Notes: generated from the letters alone by a model not told the origin. DNA of 64,000 nucleotides from Paraflavitalea pollutisoli (GCF_029360705.1 NZ_JARKMX010000001.1:62001-126000), one strand, 5' to 3'; counted from the first letter of the stretch, positions 35,257-44,555 are shown. Numbers and translations: made by a program.

Positions 35257-36090
35257 ATGAAACAAATCAAAGCCACCATTTTCGCCTTACTGCTGATTGC
35301 CGGTCAGGCCGTCGCGCAGGACATTCGTATCGCCAGCTATAACCTTCGCTATGATAGCAAAGGAGATTCGGGCAATCTCTGGACAAGCCGCTATCCCATC
35401 GTAAGTGCCCTTATCGAGTTTCATGACTTCGACATTTTCGGTACTCAGGAAGGCCTGCGCCACCAGATCGACACCCTGGCCGCCAACCTGCCCGGCTTTA
35501 CCTGGTACGGTTTGGGCCGCGACGACGGCCAGGCGAAAGGAGAGCACTCCGCAATTTTCTTCAAGACCGCCAAATACAAATTGCTGAACAAAGGAGACTT
35601 CTGGCTGTCTGAAACGCCGGAGAAGCCAGGCCCTGGATGGGATGCCCGCCTCAACCGCATCTGCTCCTGGGTACAGCTCCAGGACGTGAAGAGCAAGAAG
35701 AAATTCTACGTATTCAACGTACACTATGACCACCAGGGAGTAAAGGCCAGACAAGAAAGTAGCAAGTTGATCCTGGAAAAGATCAGGACCATTGCCGGCA
35801 GCAATCCGGTGCTGCTTACCGGCGATTTCAACGGCAACCACAACGATGAATGGTACCAACTGATCGCTAACTCCAATGTACTCATCGATACTTATCGCTC
35901 CGTGAAAAAACCCTATGCCAACAATGGCTCCTTCAACAGCTTTAAAACACCCAGCAGTCCGTCGATCATTGATCACATCTTTGCTACAAAACAGTTTTCG
36001 GTAAAACGCTGGGGCATTTTGACCGATAGTTACTATGGTAAGTTCCCTTCCGACCACTTCCCCGTAATGGCAGATGTGACGCTGAAGTAA
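35257..36090 (+). CDS. Secreted endonuclease/exonuclease/phosphatase family protein
   Basis: A 277-residue exported enzyme. A signal peptide (about 1-20, ending GQAVAQ) precedes a complete EEP domain: IASYNLRYDSKGDSG with the Asn ligand, FGTQEG with the metal-binding Glu, FNVHYDHQG with His, LTGDFNGNHN, IDHIFA and the final SDHFPVMADV with the Asp-His pair. The fold hydrolyses phosphodiesters or phosphomonoesters; secreted members include nucleases and sphingomyelinase- or inositol-phosphatase-like enzymes, and no subfamily can be fixed here. It ends 26 bases before a very strong hairpin. Confidence 0.92.
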   Translation: MKQIKATIFALLLIAGQAVAQDIRIASYNLRYDSKGDSGNLWTSRYPIVSALIEFHDFDIFGTQEGLRHQIDTLAANLPGFTWYGLGRDDGQAKGEHSAIFFKTAKYKLLNKGDFWLSETPEKPGPGWDARLNRICSWVQLQDVKSKKKFYVFNVHYDHQGVKARQESSKLILEKIRTIAGSNPVLLTGDFNGNHNDEWYQLIANSNVLIDTYRSVKKPYANNGSFNSFKTPSSPSIIDHIFATKQFSVKRWGILTDSYYGKFPSDHFPVMADVTLK

Positions 36091-36115
36091 AGAATAACAT
36101 AATTCGAAAAACCTG

Positions 36116-36163
36116 CTATCATAGTAAGAGCGGACCTGATCGGGTCCGCTCTTACTATGATAG
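36116..36163. terminator. Perfect 21-bp stem hairpin, probable bidirectional terminator
   Basis: Left arm 36116-36136 and right arm 36143-36163 are exact complements (starting CTATCATAGT, ending ACTATGATAG) around TGATCG. It is 26 bases after the EEP stop. The minus-strand exit has TTTTT five bases later; the plus-strand exit lacks a clear T-run. It may end minus-strand transcripts from the SNF2 gene as well. Confidence 0.6.
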
Positions 36164-36255
36164 GCTGTATAAAACAACTGAATGTAGCAGGGTGTCAGTG
36201 GCGACAGGTCGAGGCACCATTTCAGGTCTTCCCAAATAGGGAATGGGTGGTTTTC

Positions 36256-36288
36256 AGCTAGGGTCTAGCTAGGGTCCAGCTAGGCTTG
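36256..36288. repeat. Three 11-bp direct repeats (AGCTAGGGTCT type)
   Basis: AGCTAGGGTCT, AGCTAGGGTCC and AGCTAGGCTTG follow one another without a gap in the 320-base region between the EEP and SNF2 genes. That region also holds the strong hairpin at 36116 and nothing else I can identify. Confidence 0.75.
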
Positions 36289-36411
36289 TCTCTGTCTGGG
36301 AAAACAAGTCTTATTTGTCATCCTCTAAGCCAGGTCTGCTGACGTAAGGCTACTCCATTTCCAACCAGCATTTCCACATCAACTACCCTGGATTCCGTCG
36401 GCCACCAGTTT

Positions 36412-39321
36412 CTAGCTAAACAGGAAGTCCACATCATCCGCCGTCATATTCTTCACAAAACCGGTATCCTCGGTGATCAGTTCTTCCGCCAAAGCTTTTT
36501 TGCGTTGCTGCAGGGCCAGGATCTTTTCCTCCACCGTGTCTTTACAGATCATTTTGTAGGCAAACACCTTGCTTTGCTGCCCGATCCGGTGAGCCCGGTC
36601 GATGGCTTGTTGTTCGGCAGCCGGATTCCACCAGGGATCCACGAGGTACACATAGTCGGCTGCTGTAAGCGTAAGACCAACCCCACCTGCCTTCAGACTG
36701 ATCAGGAACACAGGCAGATTTTCTTCTGTCTGGAATCGCTGCACCAGGTGCTGACGGTCCTCTGCCTTCGTACTGCCATCGAGGTAGAGGAACGGAATAT
36801 TGCGCTCCTTCATGGCGTTGGCGATCAGCTGCAGCATGCCGGTGAATTGAGAGAACACGAGCGCTTTGTGCTGACCCGTATTGTTCTCGATCTCCCGCAA
36901 CAGCTCTTCCAGCTTCACCGATTCGTCGGTATGGTTGTTCTCCCCGCCGTTGAGCAACTTGGGAGAATTACATACCTGCCGAAGTCGGGTAAGGCCCTCC
37001 AGTACCAGGATCGTACTGTTACCCATACCTTGCTGCTGTATCTTTTCCAGCAGATTTTCCCGGTAGTAGTTTTTCAGTTCATCATACACCTTCCGTTGCT
37101 CTTCGCCCATTTCGCAAAACAATGTGATCTCCGTTTTAGGCGGCAAGTCTTTGGCTACCTGCTCTTTGGTACGCCTCAGCAAGAAGGGGTAAATGAGCTT
37201 GCGGAGCTGCTTTGTTTTTTCAGCTTCGCCGTATTTATCGATCGGCAGGGCGAAAGTCGTCTTGAAAAAGTTATGGCTACCCAGCAATCCTGGATTAGCG
37301 AATTGCATCTGGGCATACAGGTCAAACGTATTGTTCTGGATGGGTGTACCACTCAAAATGACCCGGTTGCGGCTTTGCAGCTGGTTCATCGCGATCGTCA
37401 CCTGCGAAGATGGATTCTTGATCACCTGGCTTTCATCGAGTACGATATAGCCAAAGGTGAACCCCTTCATGGTATCGATGTCATTGCGTACACTACCATA
37501 GCTGCTGATGATAAGGTCATAGTTTTTCCAGTCGGCCGTTTTTCGTACGCTGCCGTGATAAATGAGGTACCGCAGGTCGGGGGCAAATTTCTTCAGTTCA
37601 TTTTCCCAGTTGTACATGAGTGAGGTCGGCGTAATGACCAGGTGCGTTTCGCCCGGATATTTGTCGTGCACGTATTGGAGAAAGGAGATGGTTTGCAGGG
37701 TTTTACCCAGACCCATATCATCCGCCAGGCAACCGCCCCATTGCATTTCATCGAGCATACACAACCAGGAAAACCCAGCCTGCTGATAATCACGCAGGGT
37801 AGCCCGGATAGCAGCAGGTACCGCAAAAGCTTCTGGCGCTTGCTGCATTCGCTCCCATTTCTGGCGACTGGTTTCCACATTACCAGTAACGGTCAGCTGG
37901 CCATTTTTTGCCAGGTCTTCCGTGAGGGTCCAGTGCAGTTTCGACAACCGCAGCTTATCCTTGTCGATCTCCCCCATTTGCAGCAACAACCCAAACTGTT
38001 GTTGCCATTCTTCCGGGATCTCACCCAGCGTACCGTCTTTCAACAACAGGAAATGCTGTTTATTCTGAATGGCCTTTTGCAGTTCCAGCAGCGTGATCGT
38101 TTGATCGCCGTAAGAAATGTGCACCGTCAGATCGAACCAGTCGATGCTTTTTCCTTTTTGAATGAACTCGATTTTGGGCGGGTTGGAGTTATACCGGAAA
38201 TGCTGCATGGACTCCATGCCGTATACCGGAATATTGCGGTCGTTCAGTTTGCGGTAGAACTTGACGAACCACTGGCTTTTCTCTGCATCTGCAAAGGGCA
38301 GGTAGAAGTAGCCATTGTTTTGCTGGCTAAACTTCTTGTGCTGCGTTTGGATAAAGTCCAGCGTTTCCTTTTCTGTGGTAAAATCCTTGACGATCTTATA
38401 GCGGCCGTTGGGCGTATTGATCTCTTCGTCGGCAGTCGTGGCATTGTCCAGCTCAAAATCACCGTATTGCCACCGCGTGCGGATCATCAGGAAACTGCCG
38501 TTGAGCTCGCTCAGGTGAATGCGGCATTGCGGTGTTACGCTCACGGTTTCCAACTGTTGCAACAAAGTACGATCTACCCCATAATACTGTTCCAGCTTCG
38601 GTACATCCTGTTGCAGGAACTCGTTTTCCCGTGCCGTCGGAACATCATAATATCCTTCAGGAAAGCGCTCACAAAGAACGGCGTCTTCCGGTTTCAGCAG
38701 GAAGAACTCATTCTTATTCCGGAGCAGAAATCCGTGCCGTTTGAAATCGGTCAGCGGAAAAAGGTGCTGGTTGATGTTCACATGCAGCAACATCCGCAGC
38801 ACGTCGCCGGGTGTACGCAGTAGCTGAATGCTCACTACCGGACTATAATTGCTCATGCTGGCAGGTTTTACCACCCGGGTCGTGCTCAGCTGCTCGTCGG
38901 TGGTTTCAAAATACCATTTGATCACCGAGGCAAATGGCTTCACCGCCTGCATGGCATTATAGAAATACAGGAACATTTTATGCCGTACCCAGGTATCGGT
39001 GTCGGGTGTCGTAATATTTTCTTCTTTATAGCGTAGTTGAAGACGATCGTACTCATTTTTTGCTGAAATACCGGTTAGCTGCTTCAGGATACCCTGCAGC
39101 AGGTAAGGAGTCGGCTTCAGTCCTTTTACAGACACTTTTTCGAGCAGTGGCTGTTTGGAAATGCTTTGGGGTTGTTTAGGATCTTTCAAAACAACTGCTT
39201 CAACATAAAAACCCGCCATTTTGCGCGGGTCGAGGTTGAGCAGCAATCCGGATATCTCCAGGGGCTTCTTGTACTGTTCAGTAATAATGATCGTCTTCTG
39301 CGCCGGTTTTTGATTCTCCAT
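36412..39321 (-). CDS. SNF2-family DNA-dependent ATPase/helicase
   Basis: A 969-residue SWI2/SNF2 protein. The N-terminal half (1-480) has no firm motif. The ATPase core has Walker A DDMGLGKTLQT, DESQ in place of DEAH (VLDESQVIKNPSS), SGTPIQNN, then in the C-terminal lobe FSQFTGML, LDGSTKAEDR, LISLKAGGVGLTL and the arginine finger motif QQAIDRAHRIGQ. Bacterial relatives (HepA/RapA-like) remodel protein-DNA complexes such as stalled RNA polymerase, although the N-terminal domain here is unlike RapA. No methyltransferase or defence partner is near, so a phage-defence role has no support. It is divergent from a CsbD-like gene. Confidence 0.92.
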   Translation of the reverse strand: MENQKPAQKTIIITEQYKKPLEISGLLLNLDPRKMAGFYVEAVVLKDPKQPQSISKQPLLEKVSVKGLKPTPYLLQGILKQLTGISAKNEYDRLQLRYKEENITTPDTDTWVRHKMFLYFYNAMQAVKPFASVIKWYFETTDEQLSTTRVVKPASMSNYSPVVSIQLLRTPGDVLRMLLHVNINQHLFPLTDFKRHGFLLRNKNEFFLLKPEDAVLCERFPEGYYDVPTARENEFLQQDVPKLEQYYGVDRTLLQQLETVSVTPQCRIHLSELNGSFLMIRTRWQYGDFELDNATTADEEINTPNGRYKIVKDFTTEKETLDFIQTQHKKFSQQNNGYFYLPFADAEKSQWFVKFYRKLNDRNIPVYGMESMQHFRYNSNPPKIEFIQKGKSIDWFDLTVHISYGDQTITLLELQKAIQNKQHFLLLKDGTLGEIPEEWQQQFGLLLQMGEIDKDKLRLSKLHWTLTEDLAKNGQLTVTGNVETSRQKWERMQQAPEAFAVPAAIRATLRDYQQAGFSWLCMLDEMQWGGCLADDMGLGKTLQTISFLQYVHDKYPGETHLVITPTSLMYNWENELKKFAPDLRYLIYHGSVRKTADWKNYDLIISSYGSVRNDIDTMKGFTFGYIVLDESQVIKNPSSQVTIAMNQLQSRNRVILSGTPIQNNTFDLYAQMQFANPGLLGSHNFFKTTFALPIDKYGEAEKTKQLRKLIYPFLLRRTKEQVAKDLPPKTEITLFCEMGEEQRKVYDELKNYYRENLLEKIQQQGMGNSTILVLEGLTRLRQVCNSPKLLNGGENNHTDESVKLEELLREIENNTGQHKALVFSQFTGMLQLIANAMKERNIPFLYLDGSTKAEDRQHLVQRFQTEENLPVFLISLKAGGVGLTLTAADYVYLVDPWWNPAAEQQAIDRAHRIGQQSKVFAYKMICKDTVEEKILALQQRKKALAEELITEDTGFVKNMTADDVDFLFS

Positions 39322-39476
39322 ATCCGCCGCAATTTGATAAAAAATGCGCGTTGAGACAAGGCTCGTTTATGCACATGCCGCCAGAAGGTTTCCTCCCCCC
39401 TTTTACCGGCCGCAACACGGTGCCATACCCTGAGCAACAAGGCCCTGGTTGGCCTGTCGATTGCATAGCATCCATT

Positions 39477-39692
39477 ATGGACACTAACAAACTGATATTA
39501 CATGCCCCCTGGGAGGAGGTAAAGGAACGCATCAAAGAAAGAAATATCGGCCTTACCGATGAGGACCTGGCATATTCCCCAGGCCATGAAGCCGAATTGC
39601 TGGAACGGCTGGCCAGAAAGATGAACAGAACGCACGAAGAAGTCAGACAATTCGTGGAAAGCGTTTCGTACAACAGGGATGTCGCTTCCTGA
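39477..39692 (+). CDS. CsbD-like small stress protein
   Basis: A 71-residue soluble protein. WEEVKERIKERNIGLTDEDLA and LLERLARKMNRTHEEVRQFV reproduce the CsbD pattern: a W-x-x-x-K start, LTDxDL and a helical T-x-E-E-V ending. CsbD-like proteins accumulate under general stress, with no known activity. The ATG at 39477 is chosen because the upstream in-frame ATGs precede sequence without similarity to the family. It points away from the SNF2 gene and converges on the DUF3820 gene. Confidence 0.78.
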   Translation: MDTNKLILHAPWEEVKERIKERNIGLTDEDLAYSPGHEAELLERLARKMNRTHEEVRQFVESVSYNRDVAS

Positions 39693-39848
39693 CCAGGATG
39701 TTACAGGTGCGACCTCAGCCCACAGCATCGATGCTGATGGGAGCAGGATGTTTATTGCCTCGCTACGACGGGGCCACCAGTGCTTTAAAAGATTAGCAAA
39801 CAATTGCTTCCTCACGAACCTGCGGCACCCCACATTCTGGGTTACTCC

Positions 39849-40088
39849 TCAATAAGCCCTTTTCTTCAGGGGATCAAGGAGAAAGCCGAGACCGTTGAGT
39901 TGGATCTCGTACATCGTTTGCAGCAACATGCCCAACTTGCCCTTCGGAAATCCTTTACGCTGAAACCATTCCAGGTACGAAACCGGCAGGTCACAAAGAC
40001 GGGTGTCCTTGTATTTGCCAAAAGGCATTTTCATATTGACCAGGTCGAGCAGGAGTTCCGGATTGGGTTGTAGCGATTCGTCGGACAT
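39849..40088 (-). CDS. DUF3820 family protein
   Basis: A 79-residue protein, starting at MSDESLQPN (an ATG 12 bases earlier is possible). MPFGKYKDTRLCDLPVSYLEWF is the hallmark of DUF3820 (also described as a putative quorum-sensing-regulated virulence factor domain, with no established activity), followed by RKGFPKGKLGMLLQ. It is small, soluble and has one cysteine. Convergent with the CsbD-like gene, 156 bases away; the 112 bases before the next plus-strand gene contain divergent promoters presumably. Confidence 0.82.
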   Translation of the reverse strand: MSDESLQPNPELLLDLVNMKMPFGKYKDTRLCDLPVSYLEWFQRKGFPKGKLGMLLQTMYEIQLNGLGFLLDPLKKRAY

Positions 40089-40199
40089 CAAAAAGGGCAT
40101 TAAAAATTGTTAATGATACTGCCGGCATCAAAAATATTGGCGCCAAATACTCGTTGTTTATGTATAATTTATTAGTTTACAATAACAACAAGTTATAGT

Positions 40200-40385
40200 A
40201 TGAGCAAGTCTAAATCCAAAAAAGGCAAAGCCACCACGAAAAAGGCACAGCCGCTTTCGGGAATGGTGGTCAAAAGTACATCATCCGGTAGTCAATCTAA
40301 AGGATCATCAATGATACCTGGCAAAACAGCAACTTCCGGCAAAAAAGGCGCTACAGTCAACACTACGCCAAGAAAGGCAGGATAA
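40200..40385 (+). CDS. Short lysine/serine-rich basic protein
   Basis: A 61-residue protein with almost only Lys, Ser, Thr, Gly and Ala: it begins MSKSKSKKGKATTKK and ends TVNTTPRKAG. There is no hydrophobic stretch. It is strongly basic and probably disordered, so it might bind nucleic acid. It is followed within ten bases by a strong terminator, which supports a real transcribed gene. No family recognised. Confidence 0.6.
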   Translation: MSKSKSKKGKATTKKAQPLSGMVVKSTSSGSQSKGSSMIPGKTATSGKKGATVNTTPRKAG

Positions 40386-40392
40386 TAAAAAG

Positions 40393-40423
40393 AAAAACCG
40401 GGAATTGCTTCCCGGTTTTTTTT
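40393..40423 (+). terminator. Strong rho-independent terminator after the small basic protein
   Basis: AAACCGGGAA and TTCCCGGTTT pair around TTGC and are followed by a run of T; the A-rich left flank makes it bidirectional, so it can also serve the convergent oxidoreductase gene that ends at 40441. Confidence 0.85.
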
Positions 40424-40440
40424 ATGGCTTGTATTGACTA

Positions 40441-41469
40441 TTAGGCAAATTGCCGGGTATGCCGCTCCGCCAGTTCAAACACTTCGGAGAAGAGCTCGTA
40501 ACTCCTGAACCGATCCTCCGCCGACTCTGCAAAGGTGGCGAGTACCACTTCTTCCACATCAAATTCAGCCGCCAGCGCGCCAATCCTTTCTTTCGCTACA
40601 TCGGGCGTGGCAATCACCATCCGGTCACGGTTGTACAGCACCCGCTGCCATTCGCCAGGCGTATAATTGTACGCTTTCGCAACCTCATAAGTAGGCATTT
40701 CATTGTACTGGCCTTTTTCGAAACTCAGGAGCCGGTAGTCCATGACCGCCTGCACTTCTGCTACCCTCCGCTCACTGTCTGACGTGAAGGCAAAAATGCC
40801 CACATTGGCTTTGGGCGCCGCAAGTCCTTTGGAAGGCTGAAAACGGCGACGGTAGTTGGCAACTGCTTCTACACCTCCTCTCGGGTTGATGAACTGGGCA
40901 TACGATAGGGCCATACCGGCATGCGCAGCCAGGAATCCGCTTTCCCCGCTGGAAGTCAGCATCCACATTTCGGGAGCGGTAGGGATTACGGGGATCGCCT
41001 TGATCTTTCCGTCAATATTCGTCTCATCAGGAATATCGTGTAGAAATACATTGAGGTCTTTGATCTGCTGAATATACTCCTGTGGATCGAAGTTATTGGA
41101 GGGGTTGAGCAGGCGGGCCGATATGCGGTCACCACCCGGCGCCCGTCCGATGCCCAGATCTATCCTGTTGGGATACAGTGCTTCGAGCAAGCGAAAGTTC
41201 TCGGCTACCTTAAAGGCACTGTGATTGGGCAGCATAATGCCGCCAGACCCAAACCGTATATAATTGGTTTCGCTGGCCAGCCGGGCAATCATGATCTCGG
41301 GCGCCGCCATGGCGAGCGTGGTGGAGTTGTGGTGCTCCGACAGCCAGTAGCGGGTAAATCCAAGTCTGTCGGCCAGGCGGGCTAGCTGGATGGATTCCTG
41401 CAAAGATTCCGAAGCATTGCTGCCCCGACGTATGGGAGTTTGATCTAATACACTTAGTTGCAATGACAT
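40441..41469 (-). CDS. Luciferase-like (LLM class) flavin-dependent oxidoreductase
   Basis: A 342-residue TIM-barrel flavoenzyme of the bacterial luciferase-like monooxygenase group. LSVLDQTPIRRG at the start, RLGFTRYWLSEHHN and FGSGGIMLPNHSAFKVAENFRLLEALYPNRIDLGIGRAPGG (the LGIGRAPGGD motif) are characteristic of the MsnO8-type subgroup. It uses FMN or F420-like cofactors to oxidise small organics; F420 is unlikely in this phylum. No flavin reductase is adjacent. It starts 150 bases before the LytS kinase gene on the opposite strand. Confidence 0.9.
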   Translation of the reverse strand: MSLQLSVLDQTPIRRGSNASESLQESIQLARLADRLGFTRYWLSEHHNSTTLAMAAPEIMIARLASETNYIRFGSGGIMLPNHSAFKVAENFRLLEALYPNRIDLGIGRAPGGDRISARLLNPSNNFDPQEYIQQIKDLNVFLHDIPDETNIDGKIKAIPVIPTAPEMWMLTSSGESGFLAAHAGMALSYAQFINPRGGVEAVANYRRRFQPSKGLAAPKANVGIFAFTSDSERRVAEVQAVMDYRLLSFEKGQYNEMPTYEVAKAYNYTPGEWQRVLYNRDRMVIATPDVAKERIGALAAEFDVEEVVLATFAESAEDRFRSYELFSEVFELAERHTRQFA

Positions 41470-41619
41470 AGTAGGTAAATAACAAGTAGGGCGCCAAAAG
41501 GTTTCCGTAATATGGAGAGCGGCCCAAACTCCTTTTGTCGACGAAAAAAACCTTTCTGGCTACAATGGGAGGAGTGGGCATAACCCGCGCAACAAGAGGT
41601 GTTATCTTTATAGTAAGCC

Positions 41620-42783
41620 ATGAATAAATATCCCTTTATATTCTCCGATCAGCCACAGTACCGCATACAGCGGCACCTGTACTTCTGGGCGTTCTGGTGG
41701 ATCTTTCAGGCAGTGCTTTATTCATTTACACCCCTGCCAGCCAGTCTGGGTCCGGCCTTTGCCGTATGGGAGCGATTGCCGTATTCGCTGGTAGAGTCGG
41801 CCATTTACCTGATAGCCCATATGTTTCTCGCTTATTCACTGATGTACTTTGTGCTGCCCAGGTTGCTGCTGAAGAACAGGTACCTCGCAACAGGCATTTG
41901 GGTGTTTATTCTATTCATTGCAACGGGAGCACTTTCTTCGGTGTTGTCCCTGGTCATCGTCGACCCGGTCAGGAACTTCGTATTGCCCGCTTACCTGCAA
42001 CCCATTACACGCCCACGTGCTGTTACTTTCTTTCAGGGGCTACTGGCAGGTCTTCGCGGCGGTATTACCATTGGCGGTATGGCCGCCTCCATCAAACTGA
42101 TGAAGCACTGGTATGTCAAAGAACAGCGCAACCTGCAACTGCAAAAAGAAAATGCGGAAGCGCAACTGCAATTGCTCAAAGCACAGATCCATCCCCATTT
42201 CCTCTTCAATACCCTCAACAACATCTACTCGCACACGCAGAACGTAGCACCGATAGCCTCACAATTGGTAATGGGCCTGTCAGACATGCTCCGCTTTATC
42301 CTGCATGAATGCAACCAGCCACTGGTACCGCTGTCGAAAGAACTGGCCATGATCAGGGATTATATTTCGCTCGAAAAGATACGCTATGATGACCGGTTCG
42401 ATATCCACATCGATACGCCGGCCGACACGGGCAACCTGCATATCGCACCACTGCTGCTGTTACCCCTGGTAGAAAACTGCTTCAAGCACGGCGCCAGCAA
42501 TATGCTGGAGCAGCCGTGGCTCAACCTGCAGATACAACTCAAGGACGAAACGATGGAAATGCGGCTCATGAACGGAAAGCCCGCCTCACCTACGCACACC
42601 GCAGGATTTGGCATCGGCATTCATAATGTACGTAAACGGTTAGAGCTGCTCTATCCCGGTAAGCATACCTTGAAGATTGCGGATGAAGAAGAAGTATTTG
42701 TGGTAGTCCTTTCTGTGCAGTTGGAACAGGTGAGGGGTCTGCGTCGCGCAATAGATATTAAATTGCAGGACAATTATGCTTGA
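41620..42783 (+). CDS. LytS/YehU-type sensor histidine kinase
   Basis: A 387-residue membrane kinase. Four hydrophobic segments lie within residues 20-150. The cytoplasmic half has the His_kinase H-box AQIHPHFLFNTLNNIYSHT (phospho-His within HPHFLFN), then LLPLVENCFKHG and GFGIGIHNVRKRLELLYP as N and G boxes. These kinases pair with LytTR regulators and in Bacteroidota control various surface or efflux functions. The last eight bases overlap the regulator gene, so they form one unit. Confidence 0.93.
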   Translation: MNKYPFIFSDQPQYRIQRHLYFWAFWWIFQAVLYSFTPLPASLGPAFAVWERLPYSLVESAIYLIAHMFLAYSLMYFVLPRLLLKNRYLATGIWVFILFIATGALSSVLSLVIVDPVRNFVLPAYLQPITRPRAVTFFQGLLAGLRGGITIGGMAASIKLMKHWYVKEQRNLQLQKENAEAQLQLLKAQIHPHFLFNTLNNIYSHTQNVAPIASQLVMGLSDMLRFILHECNQPLVPLSKELAMIRDYISLEKIRYDDRFDIHIDTPADTGNLHIAPLLLLPLVENCFKHGASNMLEQPWLNLQIQLKDETMEMRLMNGKPASPTHTAGFGIGIHNVRKRLELLYPGKHTLKIADEEEVFVVVLSVQLEQVRGLRRAIDIKLQDNYA

Positions 42784-43522
42784 ACTGAAACCCATACGCT
42801 GCCTGATCGTAGACGATGAGCCGCCCGCCCGGGAAGTGATCAGGCGTTATGTGCAGGAAGTGCCCACACTTCATTTGGTAGGAGAGTGTGCCAACGCCGT
42901 ACAGGCCCTGACCGTTTTACAACAACAGCCCATAGACCTCCTCTTTCTCGACATCCGTATGCCACAGTTGGACGGCACCACTTTTCTGAAAACACTCAAG
43001 AACCCTCCCAAAGTGATTTTCACCACAGCCTACGCTGAATACGCCCTGGAAGGATACGAACTGGATATCATCGACTACCTGCTCAAACCCGTCCGTTTTG
43101 ACCGGTTTCTGAAAGCAGTCAACAAAGCCTGTGCACCGGCCGCCTCCCAACCGTCCTTTGCTGCGGTTACAGCAGCGCCCGCGGAGACACTCTCGCAAGC
43201 CGATGAAAAACGGAGTGACTCTTTTGTTTATTTCCGGGCCGATCGAAAAATGCAGAAAGTGATGTTACACGATATCCTGTACATCGAAAGCATGAAAGAT
43301 TATGTGAAGATCAATACAACGCTGGGCACGATCATTACCAAGCAATCCATTACCTCGGTGGAGTCGATGTTGTCGGAGAAACAATTTGTACGCACACACC
43401 GCTCATTCATCGTGGCCATCGATAAGATCCGCTCTTATACGAATGAGCTGATAGAAATAGACGCCGCAGAGATCCCAATTGGTAAACTGTATCGCAATGG
43501 CGTCCTGAAAATATTATCTTAA
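42776..43522 (+). CDS. LytTR family response regulator
   Basis: A 248-residue regulator with receiver and LytTR domains. Phospho-acceptor Asp59 is in LLFLDIRMPQLDG, with IVDDEPP near 11-17. The C-terminal LytTR part has ILYIESMKDYVKINTTLG and the conserved FVRTHRSFIVAIDKI. It should bind paired short sites; none was identified with confidence here. Its start overlaps the LytS kinase, and its stop is two bases from that of the convergent lipoprotein gene. Confidence 0.93.
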   Translation: MLELKPIRCLIVDDEPPAREVIRRYVQEVPTLHLVGECANAVQALTVLQQQPIDLLFLDIRMPQLDGTTFLKTLKNPPKVIFTTAYAEYALEGYELDIIDYLLKPVRFDRFLKAVNKACAPAASQPSFAAVTAAPAETLSQADEKRSDSFVYFRADRKMQKVMLHDILYIESMKDYVKINTTLGTIITKQSITSVESMLSEKQFVRTHRSFIVAIDKIRSYTNELIEIDAAEIPIGKLYRNGVLKILS

Positions 43523-43524
43523 CA

Positions 43525-44328
43525 CTACACCTTTTCGCTGATATCCTGCTGTAGCAACAAGGCCGCACAGGCATTCGCCAGCAACAAACGCTCTTCAGCG
43601 CCTACTTTTCCCATGATCACCATCCCATTGTCCACAAGCGATACCGCGGCTACCGCCTTGCCTGCAGAGTCTCGAAACTCAAAACCAAGTACGGCCCAGG
43701 CACTGCCCGTATTACCATTCTTCTTTTCCACAGTCGTCACGGGTACGATGGAGTAATATTGGTCCTTGCTGAGCGATAACAACCCGGTGTAGGTTTTGCT
43801 ACGTGCATCTACGGCCTGGTTATCGATCAGCATTTCCCAGGGCCTGGCGGCAGTAGGTGTATAGATCTGTACATAATAAGTATGCTTTGACCAGCCACCC
43901 AGCTTGAGCAGGTCCATACCGATATTCAACACGCTGTTGGTATGGCGCCCCAGTTCAAGATCTTTTGCATTGAATTGCGTTACGCAATATGTAGAGGCTG
44001 ATTGACGGCCATCGCCCAGGTCAAACTGAACTGTTTGTTTCCGCTTGATGTACTCCAGGGAAATCAGGTTCTGGAAATCCTCGGCAGTAGCACCCATCTG
44101 GCCGATGCCAAACTTAGAGCCGCCGCCTTTGGTCCAGGACCGGCTCACAACAGTAGTGTTGAACTCGCCAAAGCTTAGCTTTTGCCTGATGAGCACTCCT
44201 TGCCTGCCCGCTACCTTGTATTCATCATGGGCTTGCCTGAGCGAATCGCTCACACCTATTTTAACTGGTGCGCAAGCAGTCATCAAAACCATCGACCCAA
44301 ATGCTGCGACCATCATCGACCTGATCAT
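43525..44328 (-). CDS. Lipoprotein of unknown function
   Basis: A 267-residue protein with a lipoprotein signal (MIRSMMVAAFGSMVLMTAC, lipobox LMTAC). The mature part contains many beta-strand-like stretches such as RPWEMLIDNQAVDARS and KTYTGLLSLS, and a helical end (LLLANACAALLLQQDI). No family is recognised. Alternative ATGs at residues 5 and 6 would shorten the signal slightly. It is separated from the UvrD gene by 227 bases holding a terminator and a small inverted repeat, and ends two bases from the LytTR gene. Confidence 0.65.
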   Translation of the reverse strand: MIRSMMVAAFGSMVLMTACAPVKIGVSDSLRQAHDEYKVAGRQGVLIRQKLSFGEFNTTVVSRSWTKGGGSKFGIGQMGATAEDFQNLISLEYIKRKQTVQFDLGDGRQSASTYCVTQFNAKDLELGRHTNSVLNIGMDLLKLGGWSKHTYYVQIYTPTAARPWEMLIDNQAVDARSKTYTGLLSLSKDQYYSIVPVTTVEKKNGNTGSAWAVLGFEFRDSAGKAVAAVSLVDNGMVIMGKVGAEERLLLANACAALLLQQDISEKV

Positions 44329-44440
44329 ATGCGTGTATTTTTATAACACGAAAATAGACTGCGGGCAAACCGAAGGCAATCGCATGAATATGTGAGAAGC
44401 CCCATTCCTGCTACACTTTAACATGTCGTTTGCGGAAAAC

Positions 44441-44459
44441 GTGGTCGTGTTACGACCAC
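44441..44459. repeat. 7-bp inverted repeat upstream of the lipoprotein gene
   Basis: GTGGTCG and CGACCAC surround TGTTA, about 110 bases before the lipoprotein start at 44328. It could be an operator. Confidence 0.4.
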
Positions 44460-44481
44460 TCCCTCCACCATGTTACCAGAC

Positions 44482-44511
44482 AAAAAAAGGCCGGATCGTT
44501 ATGATCCGGCC
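44482..44511 (-). terminator. Rho-independent terminator of the UvrD gene
   Basis: GGCCGGATC and GATCCGGCC form a perfect 9-bp stem around a five-base loop. On the minus strand seven T residues follow immediately. It is 45 bases after the helicase stop codon. Confidence 0.88.
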
Positions 44512-44555
44512 AGTGTATTAAGGTCGATAGCAATTTTGAACCCGCCTGTATGATC

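Noticed and set aside
36412-39321. SNF2 helicase as part of a phage-defence island
   Set aside because: No nuclease, methyltransferase, phospholipase or other defence gene lies beside it; neighbours are small stress and metabolic genes.
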